Of a stretch of DNA of 64,000 bases, positions 9,032 to 18,314 are shown piece by piece. The number at the start of each line of letters is the position of its first letter. The first letter of the stretch is position 1. Source of the stretch: Bin107 sp965221655 (GTDB lineage: Bacteria > UBA8248). The stretch spans positions 2,870,325 to 2,934,324 of the forward strand of contig OZ244906.1 in the NCBI GenBank assembly GCA_965221655.1, read 5' to 3'. The position numbers and the translations under genes were made by a program. The notes under the pieces were generated by a model, which saw nothing but the letters and a program-made list of their open reading frames with translations, made no database searches and was not told the origin of the DNA.

Positions 9032-11404
9032 ATGAATCCTCCGCCAGAGACGCTCATCGAGACGAACGACGCGGACGTGCTTCGCCGTTTGGAGAAGCGG
9101 CTTCTCTGGCTTTCCACGTATAGCGTTCACTACGCGAACCACGTGCGCGACCGCGCGCAGGGCGTCAAGATCGGCGGCCACCAAGCGAGTTCTTCCTCCG
9201 TGGTGAGTCTGATGACGGCTATGTTCTTCCGTTGGCTCAAGACGGGCGACAGACTCGCCATCAAGCCTCACGCCTCTCCCGTGCTGCACGCGGCCCACGC
9301 CCTGCGGGGCGATTTGCCGATGGAGCGTCTGCGGGAGTTGCGCGCCTTCGGTGGTCTGCAGGCCTACCCGAGTCGCCTCAAGGACGAGTATCCCGTGGAC
9401 TTCTCCACCGGGTCGCTCGGTCTTCCTTCGGTCGCCGCCGCCTTCGCTGCGCTCATGCAGTCCTACGTCGACGACCACTTCGGCCCGGGGCCGCCCCAGC
9501 GTTTCATTTCCCTGGTGGGGGACGCGGAACTCGACGAGGGGAACGTGTGGGAAGCGCTCGCGGAGGAATACGTCTCCCACCTGGGCAACGTCATCTGGGT
9601 GGTGGACCTCAACCGCCAGAGCCTCGACCGCGTCGTGCCCGACGGGAAGGCGCAGCAGATTCGCGATCAGTTTCGCCTACACGGCTGGCGCGTGGTGGAA
9701 CTCAAGTACGGAAAGCGCCTCCAGGCTGCATTCGCCCTGCCGGGCGGCGAGGTGTTGAGGCGACGCATCGACGACATGTCGAACGGCGAATACCAGAGCC
9801 TCATCGCAAGGAGCGGACGAGAGATCAGGGAGGGCCTGACGCGCGGCGACGCCGGGGAGTACGGTGGACTCGCGGGCGTTTTGGATCGCTTTGAGGACGA
9901 AGCTCTGCCCGCCCTCCTCGCCGATCTGGGTGGGCACGATATGGAGTGCATTCTGGAGGCGCTCGACGAGGCCGACCGGGAGCGCAACAGGCCCGTGATG
10001 GTTCTCGCGTACACCATCAAGGGCTGGGGGCTGCCCATCGCGGGCGATCCGATGAACCACGCCCAGCTTCTGAGCGCGGCGCAAATCGATGCGCTGCGTG
10101 ATTCCGCCGGGCTCGCGCCGGGCGAGGAGCTGGCCCACTTGCCCGAGGACAGTCCCGAGGCGCGTGCCGTGGCGCGCGCGGTAGAGCGCTATGACGCGCG
10201 CGCCGTTCTCGCCAGAGAGGCGGCGACGCCCGCTCCGGTGCCGGAGGAGGTGGGCACGAACTTCCCCGCCACGACCTCCACGCAGGAGGCATTCGGCGCA
10301 ATCATGACGCGGATCGCCCGCGAGGAGGAATTCGCGCGCCACGTCGTCACCACTTCGCCCGACGTGGCCGTGAGCACGAGCCTGGGCGGATGGATCAACC
10401 GCTGCGGCGTGTATCACCCCGAGGGAAAGGCGGACTTCTTCGCCTTGCAGCAGGTGCAGCGACTCCTCAAGTGGGAGGAGTCCCCGTCGGGGCGGCACAT
10501 CGAACTGGGAATCTCCGAGAACAACCTTATGCTGCTGCTCGCCGCCTTCGGTGTTTCGAAGGAACTTTGCGGGGTGCGCATCTGCCCCATCGGCACGCTC
10601 TACGACACGTTCATCAGCCGCTGTCTCGACGCTCTGCGCTACGCGGTCTACAACGGGGGGCGCTTCATCGTGGTGGCTACGCCGAGCGGAGTAAGCCTCG
10701 CACCCGAGGGAGGCGCGCACCAGAGCATTCTGCCGCCCGCGATCGCCTTGGGCATGCCCGGCCTTGAGGCCTATGAGCCGACTTTCGCCGTCGAGGTCGA
10801 GTGGTTGCTCCTCTCGGCGATACGCCGTGTGCTGGGAGAGGGGGAGTGCCCGGCGTTCTATCTGCGTCTGAGCACCAAGCCCGTCGACCAGAGTCTGCTG
10901 CCCGCAGAATGGCTTGCTGATTCCCTGGGACGCGAAGTGCTGCGGCGCAACGTTTTGGGAGGCGGCTACCTGCTTCATTCTGCCAAGTCCCGGCCCGGCT
11001 ATCGCGCGGGCGTGAACGCGGTGAACCTGTTCGCGAGCGGCGTCATGACACCCGAGGCTCTTGCCGCCGCACATGCGCTCGCAAGCGAGGGTGTATACGT
11101 CAACGTCTTCGTGCTCACGAGTGCGGATAGGGTCTACGCCGATCACAAGGAGGCGAAGCGCGCGGGCCGCCCCTCGCGCCTCGAGATGATGGTGGGCGAG
11201 GAACACTGCGACAACCCCGTCGTCTCCGTGCTGGACGGCCACTCGCTCGCGCTCTCGTTCCTGGGTGGTGCGCTGGGCGCGGCCCAGACCTGTCTGGGCA
11301 CGGATAGCTTCGGCCAGAGTGGGCTGGCGCACGAGGTCTACGATGCGCTCGAAATCGGCCAGTCCCACATCGAGGCCGCCTGCCGCAATGCACTGGCGGG
11401 GTGA
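9032..11404 (+). CDS. Transketolase-superfamily enzyme, AceE-like pyruvate dehydrogenase E1
   Basis: A 790-residue thiamine-diphosphate enzyme. VGDAELDEGNVWEAL followed about 25 residues later by NVIWVVDLNRQSLD is the GDx...N cofactor motif. The upstream GGHQASSSSVVSLMTAMFF, HASPVLHAAHAL and DEYPVDFSTGSLGLPS blocks match homodimeric pyruvate dehydrogenase E1 (AceE) more than transketolase. It is about 100 residues shorter than typical AceE, and no E2 or E3 gene is near. The ATG at 9032 follows GAGGGA. Substrate is inferred as a 2-oxo acid, but decarboxylation with an unusual acceptor, or a transketolase-like reaction, cannot be excluded. Confidence 0.75.
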   Translation: MNPPPETLIETNDADVLRRLEKRLLWLSTYSVHYANHVRDRAQGVKIGGHQASSSSVVSLMTAMFFRWLKTGDRLAIKPHASPVLHAAHALRGDLPMERLRELRAFGGLQAYPSRLKDEYPVDFSTGSLGLPSVAAAFAALMQSYVDDHFGPGPPQRFISLVGDAELDEGNVWEALAEEYVSHLGNVIWVVDLNRQSLDRVVPDGKAQQIRDQFRLHGWRVVELKYGKRLQAAFALPGGEVLRRRIDDMSNGEYQSLIARSGREIREGLTRGDAGEYGGLAGVLDRFEDEALPALLADLGGHDMECILEALDEADRERNRPVMVLAYTIKGWGLPIAGDPMNHAQLLSAAQIDALRDSAGLAPGEELAHLPEDSPEARAVARAVERYDARAVLAREAATPAPVPEEVGTNFPATTSTQEAFGAIMTRIAREEEFARHVVTTSPDVAVSTSLGGWINRCGVYHPEGKADFFALQQVQRLLKWEESPSGRHIELGISENNLMLLLAAFGVSKELCGVRICPIGTLYDTFISRCLDALRYAVYNGGRFIVVATPSGVSLAPEGGAHQSILPPAIALGMPGLEAYEPTFAVEVEWLLLSAIRRVLGEGECPAFYLRLSTKPVDQSLLPAEWLADSLGREVLRRNVLGGGYLLHSAKSRPGYRAGVNAVNLFASGVMTPEALAAAHALASEGVYVNVFVLTSADRVYADHKEAKRAGRPSRLEMMVGEEHCDNPVVSVLDGHSLALSFLGGALGAAQTCLGTDSFGQSGLAHEVYDALEIGQSHIEAACRNALAG

Positions 11405-11417
11405 GGGGGGTGGGTGG

Positions 11418-12539
11418 ATGAGGGATACGATAAAACGCAGGCTAGAGCATATCAAGCAAAACAAGACGTGGTATGTGTTGATCGCCTTGATCTTGATAGT
11501 TTTCGTCCTCGCGATCTGGTGTTTGTGGGATTGGCTTCGACAAACTCCGAATGGTTATGAATCGCCCTCCACGACTATACGCAATCTTGGCTTGTTCATC
11601 GCAGCCCCCATCGCTCTTTGGCTTGCTTGGTGGCGTGCCCGGGTGGCGGATCAGCAAGCGGAGGCGGCACGTCGACAGATAGAAGTCTCCCAGCAAAGCC
11701 TGCGCAACGAACGCTACCAAAAGGGCACGGAAATGTTCGGCAGCGCGGTGCTATCGACTCGTCTCGGAGGCATCTACGCTCTTACGCGTCTGGCCCGTGA
11801 GGATCCGGATGAATACTATACCCAGATTATGAGCCTGTTCTGTACATTTGTTCGCAACCCACCCGCTCAGGAAGCCGGGGGTGCCGAACGAGCGGTGCAG
11901 ATGGAAAAAGAAGGGGACTCTGAATTGCATGAATTGCGCCCGGACGTTCAGGCGGTCATGGATGCGATTGGTTCACGTCGTGAAAGAGAGTTGCAGATAG
12001 AAAAGCGGGAAGGTTACGAGTTGGATCTGAGTGGAGCGAAACTTCGCCACGGAGAGTTTAAGGAAATGAATTTGTCTCGTGTGCGACTTTTTCAGGCAGA
12101 TTTGTCTCGCGCAAAACTTGTTCAGGTGGACTTGACTGGCGCGTTTCTCCTAGGAGCAAACATGTCTAGAGCACATCTCGCCGGAGCCAAATTAGAAGAG
12201 GCACAGATTGGAGAGTTTCCCGACTGGATTTACGAGAACCCTCAAGTAGACTTGTCATCTGCAAATCTGGTTTCAGCCGAGTTGCGTGGTGCGAAACTTA
12301 TCGGAGCAAAATTGTCGGGAGCCAATTTGGGGAATGCAATTCTTGAGAACGCAAACCTTACTGGTGCGATATTTTCAGATGAAAATGGAGAAAACCCAGC
12401 CAAGGAGTTGGTGAAAGAGCAACTCAACAAGGCTTGGGCTGTTCATTCTAAACCGCCTCAGTTGAATGGCGTGAAAGACTTTAAAACCGGTGAGCAGTTG
12501 GTATGGGAGGGAGGGCGCGCTCCTGCTAGCAATCTATGA
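11418..12539 (+). CDS. Membrane-anchored pentapeptide-repeat protein
   Basis: A 373-residue protein with two hydrophobic segments near the N-terminus (about 15-35 and 50-66), then a charged, probably coiled segment (VADQQAEAARRQIEVSQQ...), and from about residue 200 a run of pentapeptide repeats of the A(D/N/K)L(S/T/R)x type that should fold as a right-handed quadrilateral beta helix. The loop FPDWIYENPQVD interrupts the repeats. This architecture is common but its function is unknown. Base composition drops towards 50% GC in the second half, well below neighbours, suggesting acquisition by transfer. It starts 13 bases after the AceE-like gene stops. Confidence 0.8.
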   Translation: MRDTIKRRLEHIKQNKTWYVLIALILIVFVLAIWCLWDWLRQTPNGYESPSTTIRNLGLFIAAPIALWLAWWRARVADQQAEAARRQIEVSQQSLRNERYQKGTEMFGSAVLSTRLGGIYALTRLAREDPDEYYTQIMSLFCTFVRNPPAQEAGGAERAVQMEKEGDSELHELRPDVQAVMDAIGSRRERELQIEKREGYELDLSGAKLRHGEFKEMNLSRVRLFQADLSRAKLVQVDLTGAFLLGANMSRAHLAGAKLEEAQIGEFPDWIYENPQVDLSSANLVSAELRGAKLIGAKLSGANLGNAILENANLTGAIFSDENGENPAKELVKEQLNKAWAVHSKPPQLNGVKDFKTGEQLVWEGGRAPASNL

Positions 12540-12892
12540 TAAGTTATCTTAGTTGATTTTATCCGCCACGAAGACCCTTTGCCCCGTCGCCGAACCGGAA
12601 GCGTTTTGCCTTTTTCTGGGTATTCTCCCATGCCGCCCGCCGACCGAGGGTTTGACATCCTGCGGAATTTCTCCCTATGCTTGTTGTATCCGAAGATAAT
12701 CGAAAAATGCGGGGAGAATCGCATGAGAAGAGATGCTTCTCCAGGGTTGGCGGTGCACGTCAGGAGGGGAGGCGTCTGCGAGGAGTTCCGGCAGGGGAGC
12801 GCGGCGTCGCGCCTTCGGTCGTGTGAGATGCGCCGCGGCGCTCTCTCCGGCGCGGGATGCGCGTTTTCTGTCTTTGCGGGGGGAGTTCGGGC
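12540..12892 (+). other. Intergenic region and leader of the UGSC operon
   Basis: A gap of about 350 bases with no convincing gene. The first part is AT-rich and continues the composition of the pentapeptide gene. From 12652 there is a good sigma-70-type promoter, leaving a leader of roughly 200 bases before the UGSC start. The leader contains several short GC-rich inverted repeats but nothing I recognise as a known riboswitch. The open frame that runs through it (12579-12896) has no family-like features and I do not call it a gene. Confidence 0.6.
12652..12681 (+). promoter_or_regulatory. Candidate sigma-70 promoter for the UGSC operon
   Basis: TTGACA at 12652-12657 (perfect -35) and TATGCT at 12676-12681 (-10) are separated by 18 bases. 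Transcription would begin near 12689. The downstream gene is the selenoprotein at 12893, so this promoter could drive the whole run to the ABC ATPase at 21280. Confidence 0.6.
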
Positions 12893-14506
12893 ATGAACGA
12901 AAGCAGTCGTATCGAAATCGTCAACCCCGTCGCCGCCGTGGCGCAAGAGAAGGGTCCCTCGGTTGTGGGCGTCGCCGTCAAGAACCTGGCCGGGCTGCGC
13001 ATCGCTCTGCTGGACAACAGCATGCCCCACGCGGGCGATTTTCTGGGCTATGTCGGCCAGGTCTTTGCCGAGGAACACGACGCGCGCCTGCTGGTGCGCA
13101 AGAAGCGCTGGGCCGCCGAGGGCGCCGGGCAGGAGACGCTCGAGGAGATCGCGTCGAACTGCGACGTGGCGCTCACGGGCTTCGGGGTCTGAGGGGGCTG
13201 CACGTCGTGGAGTATCCACGACTCGGTTGAACTCGAAAAGCGCGGCATTCCCACCGTCGTGGTGGTGGGCAATGGCTTTGAGACGGCGGCGCGCAGCTTC
13301 GCCCGCGCTTATAAGTCCCCCTGCCTGCGTCTTCTCCTCGTGGATGATACCGTCGCCCACCAGGGGGGAGATACCCTCGTGCGCATCGCACGCGAGGGTG
13401 TGGACGCGGTGGCTGCCGAGTGGATGAACACGGCGGAGGAGAAGGCACCCGCACCCGCCGCAGAGGAACCCATCGAACGCATCCTCGTTATAGAGGGAGA
13501 CCCCGCGGGTGCGAACCGCGCGCTGCTGGATTTGGGCGCGACGGACGGACTTCCCGTCATCCCTCCCGCTCTCGACGTAGTGGAGAAGTACGTGGCGGCT
13601 TCGGGCAGGCGGGGGGAGGAGGTAATCGCCCGCCTCATGCCGCGCATGGCGGACGTTACAGTCGAGCGCATCGCGGCCAACGCCGTCATGGCGGGCTGCG
13701 CCCCCGGTGCCATGCCTGTTCTCCTCACGGCGGTCGAGGCTATGGCGCAGGAGGAATTTCACGTCAACCACGTTGTCACGACGGCGCACACCCTGTTTCC
13801 CATCGTCGTGGTGAACGGCCCCGTCGCGCGCGAGATTGGCATGAGCGACGGACGCGACCTCAGCCCGCGCGGCTGGGGGGTGAACGCCTCCATCGGGCGC
13901 GCGGTGCGCCTCGTCATGTCGAACTGCATAGCCGATCTCGACAACCAGGGCGCCACTTGCCAGGGCCATTTCGCCAAGTATTTCGACGCGATTACCGAAA
14001 ACGTCGAGCAAAGCCCCTGGCCGCCGCTTCACGTGGAGAAGGGCTTCGCAGAGGCGGACAACGTGGTTACGGTGTTCACCGCGGAACCCCTCCACATGGT
14101 CGACGACCACAGCGCACTCACCGCGCAGGGCATCCTGGGCACCTTCGGGAGCGTAATTGCGTGCTCGGGCACGCGGCCCCAGTTCGGGCGGTGCGAGCTC
14201 ATGCTCGTTTTCGGCCCCGCCCACGCGAACAAGGTGTTCCAGGGAGGATTCGACAAGAACCTCGTGCGCGATTTTCTCTACGAGGTCTACCGGATTCCGG
14301 TTGCGTCCTATCCCCCCGAGGCGCGTGAGCGCTGGAGCGAGTGGAAGCAGATGCTCTACGGAGTGAACACGGTGGAGGGCGCGACCGTGCCCATCGTCGA
14401 GGAGAAAGACGACATCACCATCGTGGTGCACGGCGGCGCGGGGCCGAACTCGCTCTTTGCCCCGGGCGTGGTCAACCATCGCTCCGTGACGCGAAAGATA
14501 TCGTAG
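12893..14506 (+). CDS. UGSC-family selenoprotein with fused C-terminal domain (TGA at 13190 = Sec)
   Basis: A 537-residue protein read through an in-frame TGA at 13190-13192 (residue 100). Upstream sequence ends VALTGFGV and continues in the same frame as U-GGCTSWSIHDSVELEKRG, which is the UGSC family's [U/C]GxC motif followed by TSWSxHD, so TGA stands at the redox cysteine. Residues 1-190 are the UGSC domain. Residues from about 200 to the end (DGLPVIPPALDVVEK...) are homologous to the whole of the next gene. The ATG at 12893 follows GGGGGGAG. A hairpin at 13204-13222 fits a bacterial SECIS. Reaction unknown; a selenol/thiol redox role is inferred. Ordinary gene calling would give two fragments. 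Confidence 0.88.
13204..13222 (+). promoter_or_regulatory. Bacterial SECIS hairpin of the UGSC gene
   Basis: GTCGTGGA (13204-13211) pairs perfectly with TCCACGAC (13215-13222) across a three-base loop GTA. The loop begins with G, and 19 bases lie between the TGA (13190-13192) and that G, inside the range known for bacterial SECIS elements recognised by SelB. It lies within the coding sequence, as bacterial SECIS elements do. Confidence 0.8.
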
Positions 14507-14509
14507 GCT

Positions 14510-15520
14510 ATGCCCGAGGCGCTCCCGCCGGATGCCGCGGCCGCCATCGAAGCGGCGATGGAAGAGGAGCCCGGCGACGGCCTGCCCATCGTCCCGCCTA
14601 CGCGCGAGGCGGTGGACGCCATGCTCGCCGCTGTCCGGAAAGGAGCGGGTGACGTGCTAGGGGTAATGCCGCCCGCAATGGAAGAGGTGACGGTGGAAGA
14701 GGCGGCCGTCTGCGCGGTGGCCGCCGGGTGCAAGCCCGCATGTTTTCCGGTGGTTCTGGCGGCGCTCGAGGCGGTGATGGAGCCCGCGTTCAACTTTTTG
14801 GCCATCCAGGCGACGACCGAGCTTGCTTCGCCTCTGGTGATCGTCCACGGACCGATCGCCGCGCGGCTCGGGGTGCACGCGGGGAGCGGATGCCTGGGGC
14901 CGGGTTTTCGGGCGAACGCCACCATTGGCCGCGCCGTGCGTCTTGCCTCCGTGCGGCTGGGCATGGCGACGCCGGGCGAAACCGACATGGCGACGTTCGG
15001 CCACGGCGGAAAGTTTTCCGCCTGCTTCGCCGAGGCGGCCTGTTCCTGGAAGCCGATCCACACGACGCGGGGGTTTCACGCTGAGGAGAGCGCGGTGACG
15101 GTGGTGGGGGCGGACGCCCCGGTGAACGTGAACGATTTTGCGAGCGGCAACGCCGCGGGCGTGTTGCGCATGATCGCGGGCACGATGTCCTATCCCGGCT
15201 CGAACAACGCCCAGGGTGGCGGGGAGGTGCTTGTCGTTCTGAGCCCCCAGCATCTGGCGCTTCTCGCCTCGGACGGCATGGGCCGCGCGGACGTGCAGCA
15301 AGCACTCTTCCAGCAGGCGCGCACGCCGCTCGACGCCTTTTCGCCCGAGGTGGCCGAGCGCGTGCGAGCCAAACGCCCCGGTGCCCCGGAAAGTGCCGTA
15401 CCCGTCGCGGACGGGCCGGAGAGCATTCTCCTCGCCGTGGCAGGAGGTCCGGGGAGCCACACGCTGTTCTTCCCCACGTACGGCGCGACCCGGGCGGTAA
15501 CGAAGCCCGTTGGGCACTGA
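14510..15520 (+). CDS. Paralogue of the C-terminal domain of the UGSC selenoprotein
   Basis: A 336-residue protein that aligns over its length with the C-terminal ~340 residues of the preceding gene. Shared landmarks are DGLP(I/V)(V/I)PP, a VTVE block, A(G)CxPxxxPVxLxAxEA, NA(S/T)IGRAVRL and a later GTxxSxxxxSG-like segment. It has no UGSC motif and no in-frame TGA. The start is three bases after the stop of the selenoprotein gene with almost no ribosome site, so translation is probably coupled and the products may form a heteromer. Family function is not known to me. Confidence 0.8.
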   Translation: MPEALPPDAAAAIEAAMEEEPGDGLPIVPPTREAVDAMLAAVRKGAGDVLGVMPPAMEEVTVEEAAVCAVAAGCKPACFPVVLAALEAVMEPAFNFLAIQATTELASPLVIVHGPIAARLGVHAGSGCLGPGFRANATIGRAVRLASVRLGMATPGETDMATFGHGGKFSACFAEAACSWKPIHTTRGFHAEESAVTVVGADAPVNVNDFASGNAAGVLRMIAGTMSYPGSNNAQGGGEVLVVLSPQHLALLASDGMGRADVQQALFQQARTPLDAFSPEVAERVRAKRPGAPESAVPVADGPESILLAVAGGPGSHTLFFPTYGATRAVTKPVGH

Positions 15521-15579
15521 GAGAATGGCCACGTGGAAAGCCTGAGCAAGGTCTGCGGGTGCAAAGGGGGGAGACACTG

Positions 15580-16965
15580 ATGGCGGAGAGAGGCAGCGTC
15601 GACGTTCTCGTGGTGGGAGCGGGCATGGCCGGAGTGTGCGCCGCGATAGCGGCGGCGCGCGGCGGTGCGCGCACCGTCCTCACGGATCGCTTCGCCTTCC
15701 TGGGCGGCAACGCGACGGCGGGCCTTCTGGGCAACTTTCTCACCTTCCACAACATGAAGGGGGAGCAGATATGTAACGGCATCCCCCAGGAGATCGTGGA
15801 CGAACTCATCCGCCTGGGCGGCGCCTTTCCCGAAGGCCACCTCCACAATGCCTATGGCAATTCCTACTCGGTAACGCCCGTGGACGCCGAGGTGCTCAAG
15901 CTCGTTGCCCAGAAGCTCTGCCTCGAGGCGGGCGTGGACCTGGTATTGAACACCTACACCATCGGGCCCGTCATGGAGGGCGACCGCGTGGCGGGTGCGC
16001 GGATGGTGAACAAGAGCGGGGAGAGCGAAATACGCGCGCGCATCGTCATCGACGCGAGCGGGGACGCGGACCTCGCCGCGCAGGCGGGTGCGCCCTTCCT
16101 TCTGGGCGACGAGGAAGGGAAGACGATGTCCATCAGCCTCTTCTCGCGGATGGGGAACGTGAATCTCGACAAGCATCTCGCACACGTCAAGGCCAACCCG
16201 ACGCAGTTCATGCTTGGCGAGGATCCCTACATCGGCAAGACGCGCGAGGAAATAGCCGCCGGGCTGCGCACCCACAAGGACTACCCTCTCGTCACCGGAT
16301 ACTACGAGTCGGTCAAGCTCGCCCAGTCGCGCGGGGAGTTTCACCCGAACCGCCAGCGGGTGGTGTTTTCCATCACCACCATTCCGGGGGTGGTAACCAT
16401 CAACTCGACGAGCATGCTGGGCTACAGCGGCGTCGACAACGACGATCTGAACCAGGTTGCCGTCGAGGGCCGCGAGCAGATATTCAAGGTGCGTGATTTC
16501 TTCCGCAAGTACGCCCCGGGTTTCGAGGAGTGCTATGTCGTGGATTCGGCGGCGGCCATCGGGGTGCGCGAGACGCGCCGCATCGATGGCGAGGAAACCC
16601 TCACCACCGAGGCTTGTGTCGAGGCGCGCAAGGGACCGCGCGACATCGGCCGGGGAGCCTACTGCCTCGACGTGCACCAGCCCACGGGCGTGATCGAGCA
16701 CAAGCACATCGAGGGGGGTGAATCCTACGGCATTCCCTACGGCGTGATGCTCCCCCGCAAGATAGAGAATTGCCTCGTGGCGGGCCGGTGCGTGTCGAGC
16801 GACCGCTTCGCGAACGGCTCGGTGCGCAACCAGGCACACGCCATGACCATCGGCCAGGCGGCGGGAACGGCGGCGGCCATGTGTGTGGAGCATAAGACGA
16901 CTCCGCGCGGGTTGCCCGTCGATCGCCTGCGAGAGAAATTGCACGAGAGCGGGGCGGTGGTGTGA
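15580..16965 (+). CDS. FAD-dependent oxidoreductase (FAD-oxidored family)
   Basis: A 461-residue flavoenzyme. The N-terminal VDVLVVGAGMAGVCAAIAAA is a Rossmann GxGxxG dinucleotide fold, RIVIDASGDADLAAQAGAPF is the second FAD segment, and the C-terminal IENCLVAGRCVSSDRFANGSVR with GQAAGTAAAMC closes the flavin site. This is the FAD-dependent family that often sits in uncharacterised catabolic operons. The ATG at 15580 is chosen over a GTG at 15559 because GGGGGGAG lies seven bases before it. Placed between the UGSC pair and a complete ABC importer, it probably oxidises or reduces the imported compound or a product of the selenoprotein. Confidence 0.85.
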   Translation: MAERGSVDVLVVGAGMAGVCAAIAAARGGARTVLTDRFAFLGGNATAGLLGNFLTFHNMKGEQICNGIPQEIVDELIRLGGAFPEGHLHNAYGNSYSVTPVDAEVLKLVAQKLCLEAGVDLVLNTYTIGPVMEGDRVAGARMVNKSGESEIRARIVIDASGDADLAAQAGAPFLLGDEEGKTMSISLFSRMGNVNLDKHLAHVKANPTQFMLGEDPYIGKTREEIAAGLRTHKDYPLVTGYYESVKLAQSRGEFHPNRQRVVFSITTIPGVVTINSTSMLGYSGVDNDDLNQVAVEGREQIFKVRDFFRKYAPGFEECYVVDSAAAIGVRETRRIDGEETLTTEACVEARKGPRDIGRGAYCLDVHQPTGVIEHKHIEGGESYGIPYGVMLPRKIENCLVAGRCVSSDRFANGSVRNQAHAMTIGQAAGTAAAMCVEHKTTPRGLPVDRLREKLHESGAVV

Positions 16966-17023
16966 CCGCCCCCGGTGGTTCGCGTCATGTCGAATCGATT
17001 ACCCAGACGAGGGAGGAGAAGCG

Positions 17024-18295
17024 ATGAAACGTTTCGGACGCCTGTTGTGTCTCGTCGCCGCAATCGTCCTCGCGGCGGGGTTCGCGCCGCCTGCCGAGGC
17101 AGCCGGGAAGGTAACCCTCCTCATCCACCCGACGTTGTTCAAGGCGGCGGGCGGGCCGAAGGGCGTGGTGGCGGATCTGGAGAGGGAAAAAGGAGTGAAG
17201 GTAACCGTGGTCACCACCCCTTACGGCAAGATCAAGGACAAGGCGGTGCTTTCCTTCGCCGCCGGGGGCGGGCAATTCGACGTGGTGTCCTGGGTGGACG
17301 CGTGGGTTAACCCCGAGACGATAGGTTTCCTCGAGCCGCTCGACACATACATCAAGAGCGCGCCTGCGGACTACGACTACGCGGACCTCATTCCCGCGCT
17401 GTCCGGCATCACCCGCTTTCCCAAGCCGAACGGGCCCGCCTACGGGGTTCCCTACCGCACGGGGACGGGAATCGTCTATTACCGCAAGGATCTCTTCGCG
17501 GCGGCGGGCCTTTCGATTCCCCGGACGTGGGAGGAGTTTCTCGCCGCGGCCGAGAAGTTGAACCAGCCGGGCAAGGTCTACGGCGTCGTCCAGCGCGGCA
17601 AGCCGGGCGTGCACGTGGAGCAGGATTTCCTGCGCTATCTCCACAGCACGGGCCACGGTGTACTTTCCCCCGACAACAAGAAGTGCCTGCTCGATCGCGC
17701 CGATTCGATCAGGGTCCTTGAGGTCTTCGGCAAGCCCTTCCACAACGGCTGGTCGCCGCCCGACATGCTGGCCTGGGGCCGCGATGAATACCGCACCGCC
17801 ATGATGCAGGGTCGCGCCGCCATGGGGGTCTACTTCTCCCCCTACTGGGGCTTGATGACCAACCCCAAAAAGTCGAAGACGGCCAACCAGTTGGGTTGGT
17901 TCCTCGTGCCCTCGCCGGACGGCAAGAACCGCGGCGCCACGCTGAACGGCGGCTGGCACCTCGTGATGGACAAAAAGAGCAAGAACAAGGCGGCGGCCTG
18001 GGAGCTGATAATGGCGCTCTCCAACAAGAAGAACCAGCTCCGCGGCGCCCTGCAGTGGGCGAACGGCCCCGTACGCAGTTCGGTCTACAACAACGCCGAT
18101 TACCTCAAGAAGTTTCCGGTGGCCAAGGCGTGGCTGACCGCCATCAGCCGGGGTAGCGGCGCGGCTCAGCATCCGCGTTCGGCGGAGATAAGCGACGCCA
18201 CTTCCCAGGAGGTCATCAACTTCCTTCAGAAGAAAAAGAGCGCGAAGCAGGCCATGCAGGACGCCTGCCGCCGCATCAATGCGTTTCTGAAGTAG
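17024..18295 (+). CDS. ABC importer solute-binding protein (family 1, sugar type)
   Basis: A periplasmic binding protein of 423 residues. A signal peptide (MKRFGRLLCLVAAIVLAAGF... cleaved around AEA-AGK) has no lipobox, as expected in a Gram-negative. The mature part has the family 1 layout: FDVVSWVDAW, a GVPYRTGTGIVYYRKDLF segment, TWEEFLAAAEKL and a C-terminal helical lid. It is the first gene of an SBP-permease-permease-ATPase set. AAGGGAGGAG-like sequence precedes the ATG. Ligand unknown: relatives bind sugars, glycerol phosphates or polyols, but the upstream redox enzymes make a non-sugar ligand possible. Confidence 0.88.
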   Translation: MKRFGRLLCLVAAIVLAAGFAPPAEAAGKVTLLIHPTLFKAAGGPKGVVADLEREKGVKVTVVTTPYGKIKDKAVLSFAAGGGQFDVVSWVDAWVNPETIGFLEPLDTYIKSAPADYDYADLIPALSGITRFPKPNGPAYGVPYRTGTGIVYYRKDLFAAAGLSIPRTWEEFLAAAEKLNQPGKVYGVVQRGKPGVHVEQDFLRYLHSTGHGVLSPDNKKCLLDRADSIRVLEVFGKPFHNGWSPPDMLAWGRDEYRTAMMQGRAAMGVYFSPYWGLMTNPKKSKTANQLGWFLVPSPDGKNRGATLNGGWHLVMDKKSKNKAAAWELIMALSNKKNQLRGALQWANGPVRSSVYNNADYLKKFPVAKAWLTAISRGSGAAQHPRSAEISDATSQEVINFLQKKKSAKQAMQDACRRINAFLK

Positions 18296-18314
18296 GGTTA
18301 CCGAAACGCGGAGA

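Noticed and set aside
12579..12896. Open frame of 105 codons before the UGSC gene
   Set aside because: It covers the promoter and leader, shows no recognisable domain and has an Arg/Gly-rich composition typical of chance frames.
12857..13259. Reading the UGSC gene as a truncated pseudogene or as two genes
   Set aside because: The frame continues without a shift across the TGA, the family motif spans it, and a SECIS-like hairpin follows. A nonsense mutation would not explain the same pattern in two other genes.
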